Counted from the stretch's first letter, positions 17,213 to 27,733 are shown. The stretch is DNA of 43,591 nucleotides from Hellea sp. (GCA_020628425.1 JAHDEZ010000021.1:1-43591), one strand, 5' to 3'. The notes: a model not told the origin generated them from the sequence alone. Made by a program: numbers and translations.

Positions 17213-19894
17213 ATGAACGCACCTGTCGATAAATCCGCAAAGGCGACCAAGGTGACCCCGATGATGGCTCAATATATGGCCATCAAACAAGAAGTCGGGG
17301 AGGATATTCTGCTATTCTATCGCATGGGCGATTTTTACGAACTCTTTTTTGATGACGCGGTTCAAGCGGCGGCAGCGCTCGATATCGCCTTAACGAAACG
17401 CGGGAAGCATCAAGGGGCCGAAATTCCCATGTGCGGCGTACCAGTGCACGCTGCCGAGACCTATCTCCAACGTCTCATTAAAAAAGGTTTTCGGGTCGCT
17501 GTCTGCGAACAGACGGAAACACCTGAACAAGCCAAGAAACGTGGATACAAGGCTGTTGTGCGCCGCGAAGTCGTACGTACCGTCACACCCGGCACGCTGA
17601 CCGAAGACGCGCTGCTGGATGCGCGTGGCTCAAATTATATTATGTCCCTATCGCGGTCTCTGACCGGTGACTTTGCCATAAGCTGGGCCGATATTTCCGA
17701 TGGCCGGTTTCAGGTCAGCGCAGTCACCGAGGACCGCGTCGCCAGTGAAATTACAGCCATCGCCCCGCGTGAGCTTATTCTCCCTGAACAGCTTTATCAA
17801 AACCCGGAGCTGATGAGCACGCTGCCACTGCCCGCATCGGCCTTCACACCTCTGCCCAAATCGAAATTCGATGCCCGTAGTACGGAACGCCGTCTCAAAG
17901 ATGTGTTTGGCCTGGCCAGCCTTGACGGCTGGGGTGACTTCAACAACGCCGAGATCTCCGCCTCAGGCGCGCTACTGGATTACCTGGAGCTGACGCAGGC
18001 CGGTAATCCGGTAAGACTCTCACCCTTGCAGCAGAAATCCACATCGGGATATATGGCAATCGACCCTGCAACACGGGCAAGCCTAGAGATTGAGCGCACA
18101 CAGCAAGGTCAAAAAAAGGGCTCGCTTTTATCCGTTATGGACAAGACCATCACCGGGCCTGGCGCAAGGCGATTGGCTGATCATATTTCAAGACCACTTT
18201 TGGATCTGGCATCAATAAATCGCCGCCTCGATGCCGTTGCCTGGTTTTGTGAACACGAAACAACGCGTACAAATATTCGCGCAGCCCTGAAACAAAGCCA
18301 GGATATGGCCCGCTCTGTCAGCCGTTTATCACTGGGTCGTGGTGGCCCCAGAGACTTTCAGGCCATTTTTCAAGCGGTCACAACCGGACAGGCCATCTCG
18401 ACCCTGATAGGCGCGTCCGGTGATATGTCTTCTGATGAGATTACCGAAATTCTGAGATGTTTTGAATTGGACAAGGGCACGTCTGATCTGTTGTTCGATA
18501 TCGAAAAAGCCTTCAAAGACGACTGCCCCATTCTGGCTCGCGACGGCGGGTTTATTCAATTCGGATGGAATGACGATCTCGACGGGCTGAAACAATTGCG
18601 CGATGACAGTCGCAAAATCGTGGCAGGCCTGCAGGCGCAATATGCTGAAACCGCAGATGTGCCGAGCCTGAAAATCAAGCACAACAACGTCCTTGGCTAT
18701 TTTATCGAAGTGACGCCTAAGTATGCCGACCAGATGCTGTCAAAAGGCGCGGACAGCCCGTTTATCCACCGCCAGACTTTGGTTAGCGGTATCCGATTTA
18801 CAACGACGGAACTGGCGGACCTGGATAGCCAGATATCAGGCGCGGCCGATAAAGCACTGGCCCTTGAGATTGAGATTTTCAATCAGTTTTCGGAACGCGT
18901 CATAGACCACGCCGAGAGCCTGCGTCGTTATGCGGGCGGACTGGCTCTTATGGACGTCCATAGCGCACTGGCTGAATGGGCCGTCATTCACAAGGCTGCC
19001 CGTCCTGTCATGTCGGACGATACAGTATTTGACATCACCGGTGGACGACACCCGGTTGTCGAAGCGGCTCTTGCGAAAGACAATGGCAGTTTCACCGCCA
19101 ATGATTGCCAACTGGACGCAACCGGAAAGACCGCACAGCGCCTGACCTTGATAACCGGACCCAATATGGCTGGTAAATCGACCTATCTTCGTCAAAACGC
19201 GCTCATGTTTATTCTCGCGCAGGCCGGCAGTTTCGTTCCCGCGACAAAAGCCAAAATCGGCATTGCAGACAGCCTGTTCTCCCGGGTTGGAGCCAGTGAT
19301 GACCTGTCCAAAGGCCGATCCACCTTTATGACGGAAATGATCGAGACGGCAGCTATTCTCAATCAATCCGGGCCTCGCAGTTTCGTCATTCTGGACGAAA
19401 TTGGTCGTGGTACAGCCACGTTTGACGGGCTATCCATTGCCTGGGCCACCGCGGAACACCTTCATGAAATCAATGGCAGTCGCGCCCTATTTGCAACACA
19501 TTATCATGAGTTAACGGATCTGGCTGAAAAGCTGGAAGCTGCTGGAAATGCCTGCCTGCGGGCCAAGGAATGGGACGGTGATTTGATATTTCTGCATGAT
19601 GTTCAGCCCGGTGCCGCCGATAAATCCTACGGGGTACAAGTGGCAAAGTTGGCCGGCCTGCCAGCTGCAGCGGTCACACGCGCCCGAGATGTGTTGACAC
19701 GACTGGAAGACAGTCACGACAGCGCACAGGACCGCCTTGGCGGCCTTCCCTTGTTTACCGCTGCACAACCCGTCATCAAAAGTGAACCCTCAGACATCGA
19801 CAAGGCCATCGAAGCCTTGGATGTCGACGATTTGTCACCTCGCGCTGCGCTCGATTTGCTATATGAGCTTAAATCCCGACAATCGCGAAACTGA
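17213..19894 (+). CDS. mutS: DNA mismatch repair protein MutS
   Basis: 893 residues, full length for MutS1. The mismatch-recognition motif F-x-E is F41-Y-E43 in GDFYELFFDD. The core and lever domains follow, and the ABC-type ATPase has Walker A GPNMAGKS at 649-656 and the signature/Walker B segment DEIGRGTATFDG, then ATHYHEL. MutS binds base mismatches and small loops after replication and starts repair with MutL. The C-terminal SPRAALDLLYELK is the tetramerisation tail. The glnD start lies 2 bases after its stop, so co-transcription is very likely; the mutS-glnD adjacency is known from other alphaproteobacteria. Confidence 0.98.
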   Translation: MNAPVDKSAKATKVTPMMAQYMAIKQEVGEDILLFYRMGDFYELFFDDAVQAAAALDIALTKRGKHQGAEIPMCGVPVHAAETYLQRLIKKGFRVAVCEQTETPEQAKKRGYKAVVRREVVRTVTPGTLTEDALLDARGSNYIMSLSRSLTGDFAISWADISDGRFQVSAVTEDRVASEITAIAPRELILPEQLYQNPELMSTLPLPASAFTPLPKSKFDARSTERRLKDVFGLASLDGWGDFNNAEISASGALLDYLELTQAGNPVRLSPLQQKSTSGYMAIDPATRASLEIERTQQGQKKGSLLSVMDKTITGPGARRLADHISRPLLDLASINRRLDAVAWFCEHETTRTNIRAALKQSQDMARSVSRLSLGRGGPRDFQAIFQAVTTGQAISTLIGASGDMSSDEITEILRCFELDKGTSDLLFDIEKAFKDDCPILARDGGFIQFGWNDDLDGLKQLRDDSRKIVAGLQAQYAETADVPSLKIKHNNVLGYFIEVTPKYADQMLSKGADSPFIHRQTLVSGIRFTTTELADLDSQISGAADKALALEIEIFNQFSERVIDHAESLRRYAGGLALMDVHSALAEWAVIHKAARPVMSDDTVFDITGGRHPVVEAALAKDNGSFTANDCQLDATGKTAQRLTLITGPNMAGKSTYLRQNALMFILAQAGSFVPATKAKIGIADSLFSRVGASDDLSKGRSTFMTEMIETAAILNQSGPRSFVILDEIGRGTATFDGLSIAWATAEHLHEINGSRALFATHYHELTDLAEKLEAAGNACLRAKEWDGDLIFLHDVQPGAADKSYGVQVAKLAGLPAAAVTRARDVLTRLEDSHDSAQDRLGGLPLFTAAQPVIKSEPSDIDKAIEALDVDDLSPRAALDLLYELKSRQSRN

Positions 19895-19896
19895 AG

Positions 19897-22743
19897 ATGT
19901 CACGTCGTCCTATATTCCAACGTAAAGCCAAGACAACGGACACAACCAAGTCCGCGGTAGAGAAACCCTCTGTGATCCCTGCCCGCTCCGGCGCGCCTAA
20001 AAGCGCTATCAGCCTGACAGATTTTAAAAAAGAACTGGCGATGTTTGGTGATAATCCCGACAAGAAGCGGGGTCAGCTCTTAGAACTTCTTAAATCCACA
20101 CGCCAAAAGGCCCTGGATGACGCCTATGAAAAATTTGAGCGCGGACGGCTTGGCGGTATTGAGACAGCGCGACTGATCGCAAATATTCATGACCGCATTA
20201 TTAAAGCCCTATTCGACTTCACAACACAGTTTGTCATCGACAAACCCAAGGCCAAAACCCCGACCCTGTCCATTTGCGGTGTCGGTGGGTATGGGCGCGG
20301 TGAAATGGCACCAGGCTCAGACTTGGATTTATTGTTCCTGGTACCCGATAAAAAAGGCCAAGACTATGCTGAAAAAGTCACCGAATACATGCTTTATATG
20401 CTTTGGGATATGGGACTGAAGGTTGGTCAGTCCATTCGGACCATTGAACAGAATATGCAAATGGCGAAAGCTGACCAGACCATTTTGACGGCTCTTTTAG
20501 ATCTACGCCATATATGCGGCGACAAAGCTTTATCCGAAAAACTGTTCCTAAAATTCCGTAAGGACATCACTAAAGGGAAAGGACGTGCCTTTATCGCAGC
20601 TAAGCTCGAAGAGCGCGATATCCGTCATGACCGTGAAGGCAATTCGCGCTATGTAATAGAACCCAACATCAAAGAAGGCAAAGGCGGGCTCAGAGATTTA
20701 CATGTGCTCTACTGGATCGCGCGTTATCTGGATGCAGATGGAAAAATCACCGATGCGCAAAAGCCATCTAATTATGTGGATATGGGTTTGTTCGACAAAG
20801 TCGCTGCTCAACGATTTGAACGTGCCGCTGATTTTTTATGGCGCGCGCGTATTCATCTGCATTTGGCGGCCGGACGCCCAACAGAAACCCTGAGCTTTGA
20901 CCTTCAAACGGCTCTAGCCCGAAAGATGGGGTATGCCTCAGGTCAGGTCGAAGTCGCTGTCGAAGGCTTTATGCGGGAATATTTCCGCAATGCGCGAGAG
21001 GTTGGTGCTCTGACCCGGATCGCCTGTGCAAAACTCGAGGCTGAGAAATCTATTCGGCTGCCCCGAGGCCTTGATAGTTTTCTGCCGAATTCACGGCGAA
21101 AACTAAAAGAAGCCGAGTTCATCCTCGATCATGGGCGGCTGATGTTCACCGATCCAATGCAAATCCGGGAACACCCATCCTTGATATTAAAGCTATTTGA
21201 AGTCGCCGGCCGACGTAATTTGGACATCCATCCAGATGCCTTGTCAGCTCTGGATTTTCGAAGAAATCTTATCGACAATGAATTTCGAAAAGATCCCATC
21301 AACGCCGAAATATTCACTAATATCCTACTAAAATCCAAGGTTCCTTATGCGACCTTGAAAATCATGAATGAGTCCGGTGTCCTCGGTCGCTATCTACAGG
21401 AGTTTGGCGGGATCGTCGCACGGACGCAATTCAACATGTATCACGCTTATACGGTTGACGAGCACACGCTGCGCCTCGTCGACCATTTCAATAACATTGA
21501 ATATGGGGAGCTCGAGGACCAACTGCCGCTGCTGACCGGGATCGTCAAAAATTTTAGCCATGATCAGAGGCTTAGTCTTTATCTCGCCTGTCTGCTCCAT
21601 GACACTGGCAAGGGCAAAGGTGACCAATGTATTGAAGGCGCGCAACTCTCGCGTCGGGCCTGCCGCCGGATGGATATGTCCATGGAAATCAAAGACGCGG
21701 TGTCATGGCTGGTCAGGCGCCATCTGGATATGAGCGAAACGGCGCAAAGACGCGATATCTCGGATCCAGAAACCATCGCCGAATTTGGCACAATGGTCGG
21801 ATCTGTATCGCGTCTGCAAATGCTCTATGCCCTCACTGTGGTGGACATGCGGTCCGTGGGACCTGGTGTCTGGAATGACTGGAAGAAGAGCCTTTTAAGG
21901 GATTTGTATCTGGCCACCGAAGCCTTTCTGGAAGGCAAAGAAGATCTGGAACCGGCCGCCAAGGCCGCCGCCGCGCAACAACAGGTCGAAGAGCATTTGA
22001 CAGAGGAGATGGTCGGCCGAATCGAGCCTATCACAATGGAATTGAGTAATGCCTATTGGCGCGGCTTTACAATTACGTCTTTGGTTCGGCACGCTCGGTT
22101 TTTTGACAGTGTCGCCGGTGCCGGCCTGGATGTCGGTGTCCATACCCGCGTCCACAAGCCGGAAGATATAACCGAGCTTTGGATTCTGGCCCGTGACCGA
22201 ATGGGGCTTTTCGCCGACCTGGCGGGAACCATCGCCGCTTGTGGGGCACAGATTATTGGCGCCCGTCTTCATACAGGGGACAATAACCGGGTTATGGATG
22301 TCTTTTATCTGCAAAACACAGAAGGCCTCGCTTTTGGACGCGTCAACGCACATGTTCTGGATAACCTACGTCAACGTATTACGGATGTTATTACCGGAAA
22401 AATGGTCGAAATACGCGTACCTCCGTCCAAAATCAGTCGCCGCGCAGCTGCTATCCCGATTTCTCCAGCTCTCCGCTTCATCGAAAAAGGTGTCCGCGAG
22501 ACACAAACGATTATTGAGATCGAAGGACGAGACCGACCCGGTCTTCTATTCGGCCTTGCCAATACAATGCTACAGCAGGATATAAATGTACATTCCGCCC
22601 ATATTGAAGTCGTGGGCAACCGAGCTATTGATGCCTTCTATGTCTCCGGGCCCGATGGCAGGCTGACCGCCACTCAAAAGAAACACATCAAACAGAGCTT
22701 GCTCGACATCCTCGATGTTGAACCTGGAGCGAAAGCCGCATGA
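19897..22743 (+). CDS. glnD: GlnD, bifunctional uridylyltransferase/uridylyl-removing enzyme
   Basis: 948 residues. It senses glutamine and adds or removes UMP on PII proteins (GlnB/GlnK), so setting nitrogen assimilation. The nucleotidyltransferase site GVGGYGRGE is at about 128-136, followed by SDLDLLFL. The HD phosphohydrolase (uridylyl-removing) site is His568-Asp569 in LACLLHDTGKGK. Two C-terminal ACT domains are visible: ELWILARDRMGLFADLAGTI and IIEIEGRDRPGLLFGLANTM, the glutamine-binding part. An N-terminal extension of about 45 residues is basic and Ser/Pro-rich. Its stop overlaps the murJ start (ATGA). Confidence 0.97.
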   Translation: MSRRPIFQRKAKTTDTTKSAVEKPSVIPARSGAPKSAISLTDFKKELAMFGDNPDKKRGQLLELLKSTRQKALDDAYEKFERGRLGGIETARLIANIHDRIIKALFDFTTQFVIDKPKAKTPTLSICGVGGYGRGEMAPGSDLDLLFLVPDKKGQDYAEKVTEYMLYMLWDMGLKVGQSIRTIEQNMQMAKADQTILTALLDLRHICGDKALSEKLFLKFRKDITKGKGRAFIAAKLEERDIRHDREGNSRYVIEPNIKEGKGGLRDLHVLYWIARYLDADGKITDAQKPSNYVDMGLFDKVAAQRFERAADFLWRARIHLHLAAGRPTETLSFDLQTALARKMGYASGQVEVAVEGFMREYFRNAREVGALTRIACAKLEAEKSIRLPRGLDSFLPNSRRKLKEAEFILDHGRLMFTDPMQIREHPSLILKLFEVAGRRNLDIHPDALSALDFRRNLIDNEFRKDPINAEIFTNILLKSKVPYATLKIMNESGVLGRYLQEFGGIVARTQFNMYHAYTVDEHTLRLVDHFNNIEYGELEDQLPLLTGIVKNFSHDQRLSLYLACLLHDTGKGKGDQCIEGAQLSRRACRRMDMSMEIKDAVSWLVRRHLDMSETAQRRDISDPETIAEFGTMVGSVSRLQMLYALTVVDMRSVGPGVWNDWKKSLLRDLYLATEAFLEGKEDLEPAAKAAAAQQQVEEHLTEEMVGRIEPITMELSNAYWRGFTITSLVRHARFFDSVAGAGLDVGVHTRVHKPEDITELWILARDRMGLFADLAGTIAACGAQIIGARLHTGDNNRVMDVFYLQNTEGLAFGRVNAHVLDNLRQRITDVITGKMVEIRVPPSKISRRAAAIPISPALRFIEKGVRETQTIIEIEGRDRPGLLFGLANTMLQQDINVHSAHIEVVGNRAIDAFYVSGPDGRLTATQKKHIKQSLLDILDVEPGAKAA

Positions 22744-24314
22744 AGCTGATCCGCTCAACAGCGATTATCGGCTTTTTCACTTTGATGAGCCGGATACTCG
22801 GCCTTGTCCGCGATCGGTTGACGGCACACTATCTAGGCGCAGGCCCCATCAATGATGCGTTAATTACGGCCATGAAACTCCCCAATCTGTTTCGCCGTAT
22901 GTTCGCCGAAGGCGCCTTCAACGCGGCGTTCATCCCGCTCTATGTCCGGCACCGGGAAGAAGGCGGCGAAAACGAAGCTGCAGGCTTTGCCAGTGAAGCC
23001 ATGGCCAGTCTCATTTTTATCGTCGCCATTATTGTTCTGTTTTTTCAGATAACAATGCCTTGGTCACTCAGTCTGGTCGGATACGGCCTTCGAGGTGTGG
23101 AAACAGATGTAGCGCAGACCGCCTATGAACTTGCGGTTGTCTATGCCCGGATCACAATGCCCTATTTGCTGTTAATGTCTTTATCGGCGCTATTGTCCGG
23201 CCTTTTGAATACTCACAACCGTTTTGCCATCGCCGCCTTTGTACCCGTGCTCTACAATGTCATTGCGATTTCAATACTCGTCTATATTTGGAATAAAGGT
23301 TTCCGAATGGACGAGATTGCGCTCTTCCTGAGCATTGGCATGACTGTCGCAGGCGTGTTGCAAGCCGGACTCTTGGTCTGGGCCGTTAAGCGGGCCGGAA
23401 TTCGTTTTCGGTTGCAAAAACCCAAAATGACGCCGCGTGTCAAACGACTGTGGACGCTAGGTATTCCGGGCATCATCTCCGCCGGTATTACACAAATCAA
23501 TATTACGGTCAGTCACCAATTGGCCACATTCAAAGAAGGTGCCGCCAGCTGGCTCTATTATTCCGACCGACTTTATCAGTTACCCTTGGGGATTATCGGC
23601 ATTGCCATGGGTGTGGCTCTACTACCAACGCTTTCCAATCGTCTTAAGTCAGGTGATGAGAGAGGGGCTATGACCTCCATGAACCGAGCCATTGAAATCG
23701 CAGCCTTTCTGACCATACCCGCGACCATTGCTCTGGCCATTATGCCAAGCTTCCTTGTGGCTGGATTGTTCCAGACCGGAAATTTTCAAGCGGGGGATAC
23801 AGCCAAAACAGCCATCGCCTTGCAAATGTTTGCTTTAGGTTTGCCAGCCTTTGTTTTGCTGAAAGTTCTCATGCCCGCATTCTTTGCCCGGGAGAATACG
23901 ACGACGCCTATGAAATATGCGGCCATTTCGGCGATCATTAATGTGATTTTAGGCGCAACATTATTCTTTACCCTTGGTTTTTTCGGATTAGCCCTTGCCA
24001 CAACTATTGCGGGCTGGACTAATGTTCTCCTGCTGGGACGCACATTGGTCAATGAAGAGCTCCTTACATTTGATGACCGCCTGAAAGATCGTGTTCCCCG
24101 CATGTTGGTTGCGGCTCTGGCGATGGGTGTCATCATATGGCCGCTGGCGGGTTGGGCAGAAGCACGGCTTAACAGCTCAATCCTCAATGACTTCAGCCTT
24201 TTGATCCTGGTCAGCGGTGTTGGCCTAACGGTTTATGTCACCTTCTCTTTTGTCTTCAAAGCGTTTGGCTTGGGTGATTTCCGCTATGCGTTTCGCCGCA
24301 CAAACGGCAAATAG
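22740..24314 (+). CDS. murJ: MurJ (MviN), lipid II flippase
   Basis: 524 residues, with about 14 predicted membrane segments. It flips the peptidoglycan precursor lipid II across the inner membrane. The N-terminus (STAIIGFFTLMSRILGLVRD) and the PNLFRRMFAEGAFNAAFIPL block are the hallmark MOP-superfamily MviN signature; later blocks are LYQLPLGIIGIAMGVALLP and VLMPAFFARENT. The start overlaps the glnD stop by four bases (ATGA), which indicates translational coupling. Length and the conserved arginine-rich positions look intact. It is essential in known relatives. Confidence 0.97.
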   Translation: MKLIRSTAIIGFFTLMSRILGLVRDRLTAHYLGAGPINDALITAMKLPNLFRRMFAEGAFNAAFIPLYVRHREEGGENEAAGFASEAMASLIFIVAIIVLFFQITMPWSLSLVGYGLRGVETDVAQTAYELAVVYARITMPYLLLMSLSALLSGLLNTHNRFAIAAFVPVLYNVIAISILVYIWNKGFRMDEIALFLSIGMTVAGVLQAGLLVWAVKRAGIRFRLQKPKMTPRVKRLWTLGIPGIISAGITQINITVSHQLATFKEGAASWLYYSDRLYQLPLGIIGIAMGVALLPTLSNRLKSGDERGAMTSMNRAIEIAAFLTIPATIALAIMPSFLVAGLFQTGNFQAGDTAKTAIALQMFALGLPAFVLLKVLMPAFFARENTTTPMKYAAISAIINVILGATLFFTLGFFGLALATTIAGWTNVLLLGRTLVNEELLTFDDRLKDRVPRMLVAALAMGVIIWPLAGWAEARLNSSILNDFSLLILVSGVGLTVYVTFSFVFKAFGLGDFRYAFRRTNGK

Positions 24315-24371
24315 ACTTGAAGCCGGGCGCGTTCCTGTTAAAAGCCAGTTCCTTTTTAAACCGAGGCTATC

Positions 24372-25403
24372 ATGAGTGATAAACCTGCCGAATATACCGG
24401 CCCCGAACGGGTCTTCTCAGGCGTGCAACCCAGTGGCTCTTTACATCTGGGCAATTACCTGGGTGCACTGAAAAAATTTGTCGACCTTCAGGATGACCAT
24501 GATTGTGTCTACTGTATTGTGGATTTACATGCGGTAACTGTTTGGCAGGAGCCCAAAGAGTTGGCCAATCAGACCCGCCATATCGCCGCCGCTTTCCTGG
24601 CCGCCGGCGTTGATCCCGCGAAAGCCATTATATATCCGCAGTCGCGGGTGCGCGCTCACACGGAGCTTGCTTGGTATTTCAATTGCGTGGCCCGTATTGG
24701 CTGGCTCAACCGAATGACCCAGTTCAAAGACAAAGCTGGTAAAAATTCAGAGAAAATGTCTGTCGGGCTTTACGATTACCCAGTTTTGCAAGCCGCTGAC
24801 ATTTTGACGTTTAAGGCCACTCATGTACCGGTCGGCGAAGACCAGAAACAACATTTGGAATTGTCTCGAGACATCGCCGCCAAGTTCAATAATGATTTTG
24901 ACGCACCCGGATTTTTCCCACTCCCTGAGCCCCTTATAAAAGGACCGGGAGCGCGTGTCATGTCCTTGAAAGACGGCAGCAATAAAATGAGCAAATCTGA
25001 CCCATCTGACCTGTCGCGCATCAACCTGACAGACGATGCGGATCTTATCGCCAAGAAAATCCGCAAGGCAAAATCCGATGCCGGTGTCATTCCTGAAGCC
25101 GTCGAAGAACTTGAAGGACGTCCGGAGGTTTCGAACTTGGTTGGTATTTACGCCGCTTTGTCCGGCAAGTCAGATGCAGATGTCCTGACCGAATTTGCTG
25201 GCCAGGGCTTTGGTGCATTCAAACCGGCATTGGCTGAATTATGCGTCGAAAAAATTGCACCGATCACACAGCTGATGAATCGCTATCTAAGTGACCCGGA
25301 AGAAATCGATCGCATATTGGCGCGCGGGGCGGACGCTGCTTCGGAAATAGCAGATCCTATTGTAGGTGATGTCCGAGACATTATGGGTTTCTGGAAAGTC
25401 TAG
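24372..25403 (+). CDS. trpS: Tryptophanyl-tRNA synthetase
   Basis: 343 residues, class I synthetase that charges tRNA-Trp. The HIGH-type motif appears as [13 protein letters not shown] near residue 20, the KMSKS loop as [10 protein letters not shown], and [11 protein letters not shown] is the conserved middle segment. GAGG is found before the ATG. The following copper-chaperone-like gene begins two bases after its stop, so the pair is probably one transcript. The order murJ-trpS is shared with other alphaproteobacteria. Confidence 0.97.
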   Translation: MSDKPAEYTGPERVFSGVQPSGSLHLGNYLGALKKFVDLQDDHDCVYCIVDLHAVTVWQEPKELANQTRHIAAAFLAAGVDPAKAIIYPQSRVRAHTELAWYFNCVARIGWLNRMTQFKDKAGKNSEKMSVGLYDYPVLQAADILTFKATHVPVGEDQKQHLELSRDIAAKFNNDFDAPGFFPLPEPLIKGPGARVMSLKDGSNKMSKSDPSDLSRINLTDDADLIAKKIRKAKSDAGVIPEAVEELEGRPEVSNLVGIYAALSGKSDADVLTEFAGQGFGAFKPALAELCVEKIAPITQLMNRYLSDPEEIDRILARGADAASEIADPIVGDVRDIMGFWKV

Positions 25404-25405
25404 AG

Positions 25406-25876
25406 ATGAAGAAACTGATCATATCCATTTTTACGGCTACAGCTTTGATGGCCTGCACACCTGGCGCGCAAACCCTTAATCAGGAAGGCATTGTTATCTC
25501 TGCGCCTATGGTTCGACTGCCTATGGGCGGGCAAAACATGACGGCCGGATATTTTAAAGTCACCAATCATACTAATATAGACGATGCATTAACTAGCGTC
25601 GAAAGCCCCAATGCTGGACGCATCGAAATACATGTAACCGAAGATAATAACGGTGTTATGCGTATGCGTCGTCAGGACGTTGTCAATATCAAGGCCGGGG
25701 AGACTCTGTCCTTTGAACCTGGCGGGCTTCACTTGATGCTTTTTGATATTAAGCTGGCTGCAGATCAGAACGACATTCCACTTAATCTGAAATTCAAAAA
25801 TTCGCCAGACTTACCGATTATGGCCGAACTCGTAGAAACCACACCCTTGCCGGGCGACCACTCCGGACATCATTAG
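25406..25876 (+). CDS. PCuAC-family copper chaperone lipoprotein
   Basis: 156 residues. A short lipoprotein signal (MKKLIISIFTATALMAC) leads to a cupredoxin-like DUF461/PCuAC domain. The copper site pattern is visible: IEIHVT, GVMRMRR and GGLHLML give the H-x-M and Met ligands typical of PCu(A)C, and LMLFDIK is the conserved exit strand. The C-terminus ends HSGHH, an additional possible metal site. PCuAC proteins deliver Cu(I) to cytochrome c oxidase CuA or related sites in the periplasm. It probably shares a transcript with trpS; the link is positional, not functional. The next gene is convergent. Confidence 0.88.
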   Translation: MKKLIISIFTATALMACTPGAQTLNQEGIVISAPMVRLPMGGQNMTAGYFKVTNHTNIDDALTSVESPNAGRIEIHVTEDNNGVMRMRRQDVVNIKAGETLSFEPGGLHLMLFDIKLAADQNDIPLNLKFKNSPDLPIMAELVETTPLPGDHSGHH

Positions 25877-25878
25877 AT

Positions 25879-26775
25879 TTACTTTTTCGATAGATTTATG
25901 GCTCTCTGCATGGCAGCGATCCGGTCTTTTGGGGATGGATGGGTAAGTTCCGGCCGCTCTTTGTGATTAAATGGATTTGCGACCCATTCGGCCAAAGCCT
26001 GTTCCCCGTCATAGCCGGCATTTATCAGATAGCGCATGCCGAGATAATCCGCCTCAACCTCAAGCGCTTTACTAGGGGCTCGAAACATATGCCCCTGTGT
26101 GGCATGGGCCAATTCGTGAGCGATTATCAAAGCCAGGCTTATATCCGCCTCAGTTGTGGCCACTAATTCCGTCGTGAGCAATATATCCTCACCGTCCGTA
26201 TAAGCATTGACGTGGTCAGCGTAGATCAGTTCTACATTATATCCGCACAAAACATCCGGAATTATAGTTACATCAGAGCTCCGATCGGCGCGCCGAATTT
26301 TATAAACAGGCTCCCCTTTCCCCATTTCCAGCACACTGACGCCCTCGTAGAATTGACGAGCTGATGGCCCGGAAATTAGCGCGTGCGGGCCAATGGCTTG
26401 CAAAATGTCACCCGCGCGAAGTCCTGCCGCAGAAGCGGGAGAATTTGGAACAACGTGACGTATTTGCATTGACGAACCCAACCCAAAATTCTCGGACGCC
26501 AGTTCAGACATTTCAGCCGGATAATCCATAATTGTATGAACGGATATGCCAATCTGTGGCGCCGTTTGCGGACAGCTGTCTTTATTGGCCCATAATATTT
26601 TATAAGCGATGTTTTCCGTGCGGCTATTGATATCTAAATAAGCCTGCAACACCTCTGCATTGCTTGAGGCAAAGGCTATCTCTTCCGGTGCGTCTGGTTG
26701 AGGCGCGGCCTCAACGGCATTACAGCCGGTTATAAATCCAGCCAATAAACACATTAATATAAGAGGATGTTTCAT
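25879..26775 (-). CDS. M48 family metalloprotease lipoprotein with PDZ domain (second of a tandem pair)
   Basis: 298 residues from ATG 26775. GGAGG lies 6 bases upstream, and a lipoprotein signal (MKHPLILMCLLAGFITGC) follows; longer in-frame reading upstream lies over the other gene. A PDZ-like domain at about 100-165 (SSMQIRHVVPNSPASAAGLR) precedes the peptidase. The zinc site is HELAH at 220-224, with the third ligand E241 in LEVEADYLGM. M48 proteases of this kind degrade or process envelope proteins in the periplasm. The start is one base from the stop of the paralogue upstream, so they form an operon. Confidence 0.88.
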   Translation of the reverse strand: MKHPLILMCLLAGFITGCNAVEAAPQPDAPEEIAFASSNAEVLQAYLDINSRTENIAYKILWANKDSCPQTAPQIGISVHTIMDYPAEMSELASENFGLGSSMQIRHVVPNSPASAAGLRAGDILQAIGPHALISGPSARQFYEGVSVLEMGKGEPVYKIRRADRSSDVTIIPDVLCGYNVELIYADHVNAYTDGEDILLTTELVATTEADISLALIIAHELAHATQGHMFRAPSKALEVEADYLGMRYLINAGYDGEQALAEWVANPFNHKERPELTHPSPKDRIAAMQRAINLSKK

Positions 26776-26776
26776 G

Positions 26777-27733
26777 TTAATCCTCCGCTTTTCGTTCCGG
26801 CAGAAGCGGTAATCCTGCTGATTGTTTAGCTCTAATCTCTGAACGGGTTGCCTCAATCTGTACGGCGCGTGTCGGATAGGCTGGATGGGTTTTCGAGCGT
26901 CCAATCGGGCGTAATGACTGCAAGGCCAGACGACGCCACAAGTCCTCGACGACAGTCGGATTATATCCGGCGCGGACCATGTAATAGAGCCCGACATAAT
27001 CGGCTTCAGCTTCAAAAATTCGCGTATATCTGGTCCCGCCCAAAGAGAGCACATAATTCGTCACAGATTTGCGGATATGACTATGGGTATTATGAGCCAG
27101 CTCATGGCCGATAATATAAGCCAGCTCATCATCAGATTTGACAAAGTTCATCATGCCCGCCGTCACAACAATTGTCCGGCCATTAGCATAGGCATTTATC
27201 GCCGGGGACATTCGTAGATGAGCCGGATAATAACAGGCTGTTTGAGCCTCGAGGGTCAGCGTTTCGCGGACGTTTGTTCTTACCCGTTCAAATGCAATCC
27301 CTTCACTCAGATGTCGGTTAAAGGCTTTACTGGGTACGGCTAAAGGATTGCCACCTTTATCATAAAGCTGATCTCCAGGCTGAAACCCTGCCTGTTCGGC
27401 AGGTGAGCCTAATCGAATAAAAGTAATAACCGGATCATCACCCAGGCCTAATTCCCGCCGGGCTCCTTCACGTAATTCTTTGGGAAAGGACTTTAGGGTT
27501 TGCGTTCGAATACCAGGGTCCGGCGCGGTTTTTTTGCAGAGATCCGCATTGGCCTGCAAGACCTGAAACGTCACTCTATCGAGGCGTTCCCTCAATCTGG
27601 CAATTTCGTCAAAAGCCGCCTTTTCCTGCGCAGCTTGCTCCTTTTGCACGACCACATCGTCCAATTCCGGCAATCGAGTATCCAGACTGGTGCATCCGGC
27701 AAGCATTAGGGTTGTCATCATAAGACGTTTCAC
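26777..27733 (-). CDS. M48 family metalloprotease lipoprotein with PDZ domain (first of a tandem pair)
   Basis: 318 residues if started at GTG 27733; this gives the signal VKRLMMTTLMLAGC with a proper lipobox, whereas the earlier ATG at 27772 adds an unusual N-terminus. No good ribosome binding site was seen. Residues 20-65 are charged and coiled-coil-like; a PDZ-like domain is at about 95-160 (ITFIRLGSPAEQAGFQPGD). Zinc site HELAH at 210-214 and E243 in FEAEADYVGL. It has the same domain order as the downstream gene (shared LWANK/LQANADLC-like and INAYANG/VNAYTDG segments), so the two are paralogues from a tandem duplication. Confidence 0.86.
   Translation of the reverse strand: MKRLMMTTLMLAGCTSLDTRLPELDDVVVQKEQAAQEKAAFDEIARLRERLDRVTFQVLQANADLCKKTAPDPGIRTQTLKSFPKELREGARRELGLGDDPVITFIRLGSPAEQAGFQPGDQLYDKGGNPLAVPSKAFNRHLSEGIAFERVRTNVRETLTLEAQTACYYPAHLRMSPAINAYANGRTIVVTAGMMNFVKSDDELAYIIGHELAHNTHSHIRKSVTNYVLSLGGTRYTRIFEAEADYVGLYYMVRAGYNPTVVEDLWRRLALQSLRPIGRSKTHPAYPTRAVQIEATRSEIRAKQSAGLPLLPERKAED

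Noticed and set aside
18836-19366. 176-codon antisense frame within mutS
   Set aside because: Lies fully over the conserved mutS ATPase and core coding region; no ribosome binding site.
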